Source: JAIPGX01 sp041650475 (GTDB taxonomy: Bacteria; Babelota; Babeliae; Babelales; UASB340). From it: a stretch of 64,000 nucleotides of DNA. Below the pieces are notes generated by a model, which had not been told where the DNA came from, did not search any database, and worked only from the letters and a program-made list of their open reading frames with translations. The stretch is from assembly GCA_041650475.1 (NCBI GenBank), contig JBAZLD010000005.1:24037-88036 (forward strand), in the 5' to 3' direction. Within the stretch, counting starts at the first letter, position 1, and each line of letters begins with the position of its first letter. A program made the translations under genes and the position numbers. Shown in pieces: positions 61,719-64,000 of this stretch.

Positions 61719-62519
61719 TTATAATTTCTCAAGTTCAATAGTCATAAACCAGCCAACCTTATTCCAACCCAAAATACATGCAAATAAATATGCAAAAAAT
61801 TTAAAAAATTTTGATTTATAATACAACAAATCATGTTGAGTTACAGTTGCTTTGTGTTGCAAAATTTTTACTGGTAACTTTCTTAGCATATTTTGCGTTT
61901 GCTTAAAAGTATAAGCTTTTGTACCCAAACTTTCTTGATCATAAAACAAAACTTTATCTAAGCTTTTAAAAAATTTACCTTTTAAAAAGGCTGTCAAAAA
62001 CCATCTGTAATAAGCAAATAAAGAATGCTTATTGTAAATCATGATTTTTATTTTGCCTGATTTTTTTGTAACACGTACTATTTCTTTTAAGCATTTAAAA
62101 GTATCAGGTGAATGGTGAATCACACCCCATGAATAAACTAAATCAAAAAAATTATTTTCGTATGGCAAATTCTCTGCATCTGCAATTCTTAAATCTTGAG
62201 CTTTAAAATTATATAAATCTAATCTTTTAGAATTATTATTTATTGCTTCTTGTGTTAAATCTATGCCATATGCATGGGCTCCGGCTCTTACCCATTGCAA
62301 AAAATCTGTCCCAGCACCAACACCAACTTCTAAAATTTTTTTATCTTTGAATCTTGTAAATTGAGCAAATGCAAAAATTTCTGGTTCAATTTTGTATCGA
62401 AATTCTTCTATACTTTCAAAATACTCTTTTGAGAATTTATCTTCTTTTATAAACTCCGTACCGCAACTTGCTTGATTCCAATAATTTTTAACTTCCTGTT
62501 TTAATTTAGTTGGCTGCAT
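61719..62519 (-). CDS. UbiE-type SAM-dependent methyltransferase
   Basis: The 266-residue protein has KILEVGVGAGTDFLQWV as motif I, GIDLTQEAI, IADAENLPYENNFFDLVYSWGVIHHSPDT and SGKIKIMIYNKHSLF. This pattern is typical of glycan-associated methyltransferases such as those in O-antigen loci. The substrate is unknown. The C-terminal third is basic and aromatic with a possible membrane-associated stretch (FFAYLFACILGW). It overlaps the glycosyltransferase gene upstream by 14 bases. Confidence 0.85.
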   Translation of the reverse strand: MQPTKLKQEVKNYWNQASCGTEFIKEDKFSKEYFESIEEFRYKIEPEIFAFAQFTRFKDKKILEVGVGAGTDFLQWVRAGAHAYGIDLTQEAINNNSKRLDLYNFKAQDLRIADAENLPYENNFFDLVYSWGVIHHSPDTFKCLKEIVRVTKKSGKIKIMIYNKHSLFAYYRWFLTAFLKGKFFKSLDKVLFYDQESLGTKAYTFKQTQNMLRKLPVKILQHKATVTQHDLLYYKSKFFKFFAYLFACILGWNKVGWFMTIELEKL

Positions 62520-63777
62520 ATATATTCTCTATTTTTTTAACATGCATATCTATATTAAAATTTTGTGTACAAAAATTATAAGCATTTTCTCCCATTTGTT
62601 TATTCAAACTTTTATTAAGCAATAAATTTTCCAATTTTTCGGCCCATAAATTTGTATCTTTTATATCAACTAAAAATCCCGTTTTATTATCTATCACAAG
62701 TTCATCAAGTGGCGATATTTTTGATGCTATTACAGGCTTTGCCATAAAACCTGCTTCTATAATTGGCCGTGCAAAATGTCCAACTGTTGCAGGAAAAACT
62801 ATAACATCACTGATTGACATAATTTGCGACACAGTTTTTATTGGTCCCAAGAAAATAATATTTTCTTTTAAAGCCGTTCGTGGTGAGCCTGTCGAATCCA
62901 TTCGAACGGCCTTATCTAAAACTTTTTTGATTTTTAATTTATATCTATCTACTGGAAAATATCTTTTTATATTAAAAATATTATTTATTTTTAAATCAAA
63001 ATATCCAGCAACAAGTAATTTTGCATCAGGCACTTTTTTTAATAATTTTTCAAAAATATTAAAAATTTCTAATGTGCCTTTTTCACGTGAAAGCCCACCT
63101 AAAAATAATATTTTAGGCGCATTTTTATCTAAATTATTTTTAAACAAAAAATTTTGTTCAAAATTCTTATCAAGATTATCTTTATCAAAAATTTTATTAT
63201 CTACAGCATTAAAAACTATATTTACTTTTGAATTATTTTGCCATGGCAAAGAATCGTTTTTACAAATTGGTACAATTTTTGTTGCATATTTTTTTACAAA
63301 ATTTTGTATAATTTTTCTTCGAATGCCAAAATAGCCAGCTGCCAATGGCTCTCTAATATGCCAAATAACAGGAATATTTCTTTTGCGAGCAACTTTGGCC
63401 CATGCAATTAAAGAGCTAGTATTAAGATGCACTATGTCTGGTTCAATTTTTGCTATCCAAAAATCGGCTTGAGTTTTTAATATTTTGTAATTATCAAAGC
63501 ACGCTTTTAAAAAATTTTTTAAATTATACCAGCGGTACCAAAAAATTTTAGTATGTGCAAAATCTCTAAGATTTACAGGCCCAAATATTTTTATGTTTCT
63601 AGATTTATATAAATCTACAACTGGTGAATCATGCAAAAAAAGAACAATTGGTTCGTATTTAGATTTATCTAAATTTTCTATTAAATATAAAAGGCTCAGT
63701 GGCGCACCTCCAAGCCCTTTGCCATGATGTATATAGAGTATCCTTTTTTTATTAAAAATTTTGTTCTTTTGTATCAC
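62506..63777 (-). CDS. Family 4 glycosyltransferase containing a palindromic-repeat insertion
   Basis: The 423-residue GT-B protein shows HHGKGLGGAPLSLLYLIENL at the start, KILFLGGLSREKGTLEIFNIF, LLVAGYFDL and DVIVFPATVGHFARPIIEAGFMAKPVIA as the donor site. About 13 residues (AVRMDSTGSPRTA) are encoded by the repeat at 62873-62910. They sit in a loop just before KENIIFLGPI, where relatives have a short turn. The frame stays open, so the protein is probably functional. A GTG at 63777 follows GAGAG; TTG at 63789 is an alternative. The start overlaps the dehydrogenase gene end. Confidence 0.88.
   Translation of the reverse strand: MIQKNKIFNKKRILYIHHGKGLGGAPLSLLYLIENLDKSKYEPIVLFLHDSPVVDLYKSRNIKIFGPVNLRDFAHTKIFWYRWYNLKNFLKACFDNYKILKTQADFWIAKIEPDIVHLNTSSLIAWAKVARKRNIPVIWHIREPLAAGYFGIRRKIIQNFVKKYATKIVPICKNDSLPWQNNSKVNIVFNAVDNKIFDKDNLDKNFEQNFLFKNNLDKNAPKILFLGGLSREKGTLEIFNIFEKLLKKVPDAKLLVAGYFDLKINNIFNIKRYFPVDRYKLKIKKVLDKAVRMDSTGSPRTALKENIIFLGPIKTVSQIMSISDVIVFPATVGHFARPIIEAGFMAKPVIASKISPLDELVIDNKTGFLVDIKDTNLWAEKLENLLLNKSLNKQMGENAYNFCTQNFNIDMHVKKIENIYAAN
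62873..62910. repeat. Palindromic repeat inside a coding region
   Basis: The 38-base element has perfect 8-base arms GCCGTTCG and CGAACGGC and an inner GTGAGCC-TGTCGA part related to the intergenic repeat at 22234-22268. It is GC-rich against an AT-rich gene and translates in frame. Confidence 0.82.
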
Positions 63778-64000
63778 AAAAACTCTCAATAAAAACTTTA
63801 TTACTGGAATTACTCAAACTATTTCTACCAATACAAAAATATTTTATGCCAGCATCTTGCATATCTAATGGATTAAAACAATTACGTCCATCAAAAACTA
63901 TTTTATCTTTTAAACAAGTAAAATCTTGAGGCTTATATTCTAAAAATTCTTTCCATTCAGTCAAAATTATTAAAAAATCTGATTTACTCAAAATTTCTTG
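63752..64000 (-). CDS. UDP-glucose/GDP-mannose dehydrogenase, C-terminal part (cut by window edge)
   Basis: Only the last 82 codons are visible. The frame stays open to position 64000, so the gene continues past the edge. The part seen contains FLIILTEWKEFLEY, KDKIVFDGRNCFNPLDM and IKYFCIGR, the UDP-binding C-terminal domain of UDP-glucose 6-dehydrogenase family enzymes. These oxidise a nucleotide sugar to a uronic acid. It is the most upstream gene visible in the glycan locus; the end overlaps the glycosyltransferase start. Confidence 0.88.
   Translation of the reverse strand, partial: QEILSKSDFLIILTEWKEFLEYKPQDFTCLKDKIVFDGRNCFNPLDMQDAGIKYFCIGRNSLSNSSNKVFIESFCDTKEQNF

Noticed and set aside
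1..64000. CRISPR arrays, tRNA and rRNA genes
   Set aside because: I looked for regularly spaced direct repeats and GC-rich cloverleaf segments on both strands and saw none; a covariance-model scan could still find a missed small RNA.

Overview
The window is a very AT-rich piece of a bacterial chromosome that uses the standard code (TGA is used as a stop). A KDO-8-phosphate synthase, MsbA-like and PglK-like ABC exporters and a large surface-glycan locus point to a Gram-negative-type envelope. The low-GC, gene-dense, overlapping layout, many signal-peptide proteins of unknown family and lysine/glutamate-rich coiled coils fit a host-associated lineage such as Candidatus Dependentiae (TM6/Babeliae). 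That placement is an inference; no rRNA gene is present to confirm it. I saw no tRNA, rRNA or CRISPR.

Layout. (1) 1-7200, plus strand: housekeeping block with lon, a PfkB-family sugar kinase, a membrane protein resembling GspL/PilN, rpsA (six S1 domains) and ndk, closed by a bidirectional terminator. (2) 7200-18950: an island of predicted secreted proteins, dominated by two giant tandem paralogues (1178 and 1132 aa) that carry repeats resembling the farnesoic-acid-O-methyltransferase-like (FAMeT) domain and beta-trefoil-like segments. (3) 19076-19846: a REP-associated tyrosine transposase between inverted, multi-hairpin ends whose stems covary. (4) 19850-23250, minus strand: kdsA, nusB, efp, then three tandem glycine-zipper membrane proteins. 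(5) 23410-30520: glyA, an MsbA-like exporter, methyltransferase, glycosyltransferase and a GT-C-like membrane protein. (6) 30457-64000: a 33-kb surface-polysaccharide locus read on the minus strand, with one gene (53101-54243) opposed.

The glycan locus combines several sugar routes. PseB, PseC, a PseH-like acetyltransferase, PseI and PseF make CMP-pseudaminic acid, with no recognisable PseG in the window. The WbuZ/HisH/PseA-type trio would turn an acetamido group into an acetamidino group, and a pseudaminic-associated methylase lies beside them. Gmd, Fcl and a perosamine-synthase-like aminotransferase act on GDP-mannose derivatives, a tyvelose/paratose 2-epimerase-like enzyme lies between them, and the end of a UDP-glucose dehydrogenase is cut by the right edge. 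Glycosyltransferases, methyltransferases and a flippase-like ABC protein complete the locus. Between pseI and the opposed aminotransferase sits a compact set: AMP-forming ligase, acyl carrier protein, AAC(3)-fold acyltransferase and two metallopeptidase-like proteins (DUF4910/M28-like and M29-like). It looks like an acyl or aminoacyl activation-and-transfer module for an amino sugar and is my best candidate for an under-described system.

A short palindromic repeat occurs twice: between two glycine-zipper genes, where it creates a false upstream start, and in frame inside a glycosyltransferase gene, where it adds a peptide, like the palindromic elements described in Rickettsia.
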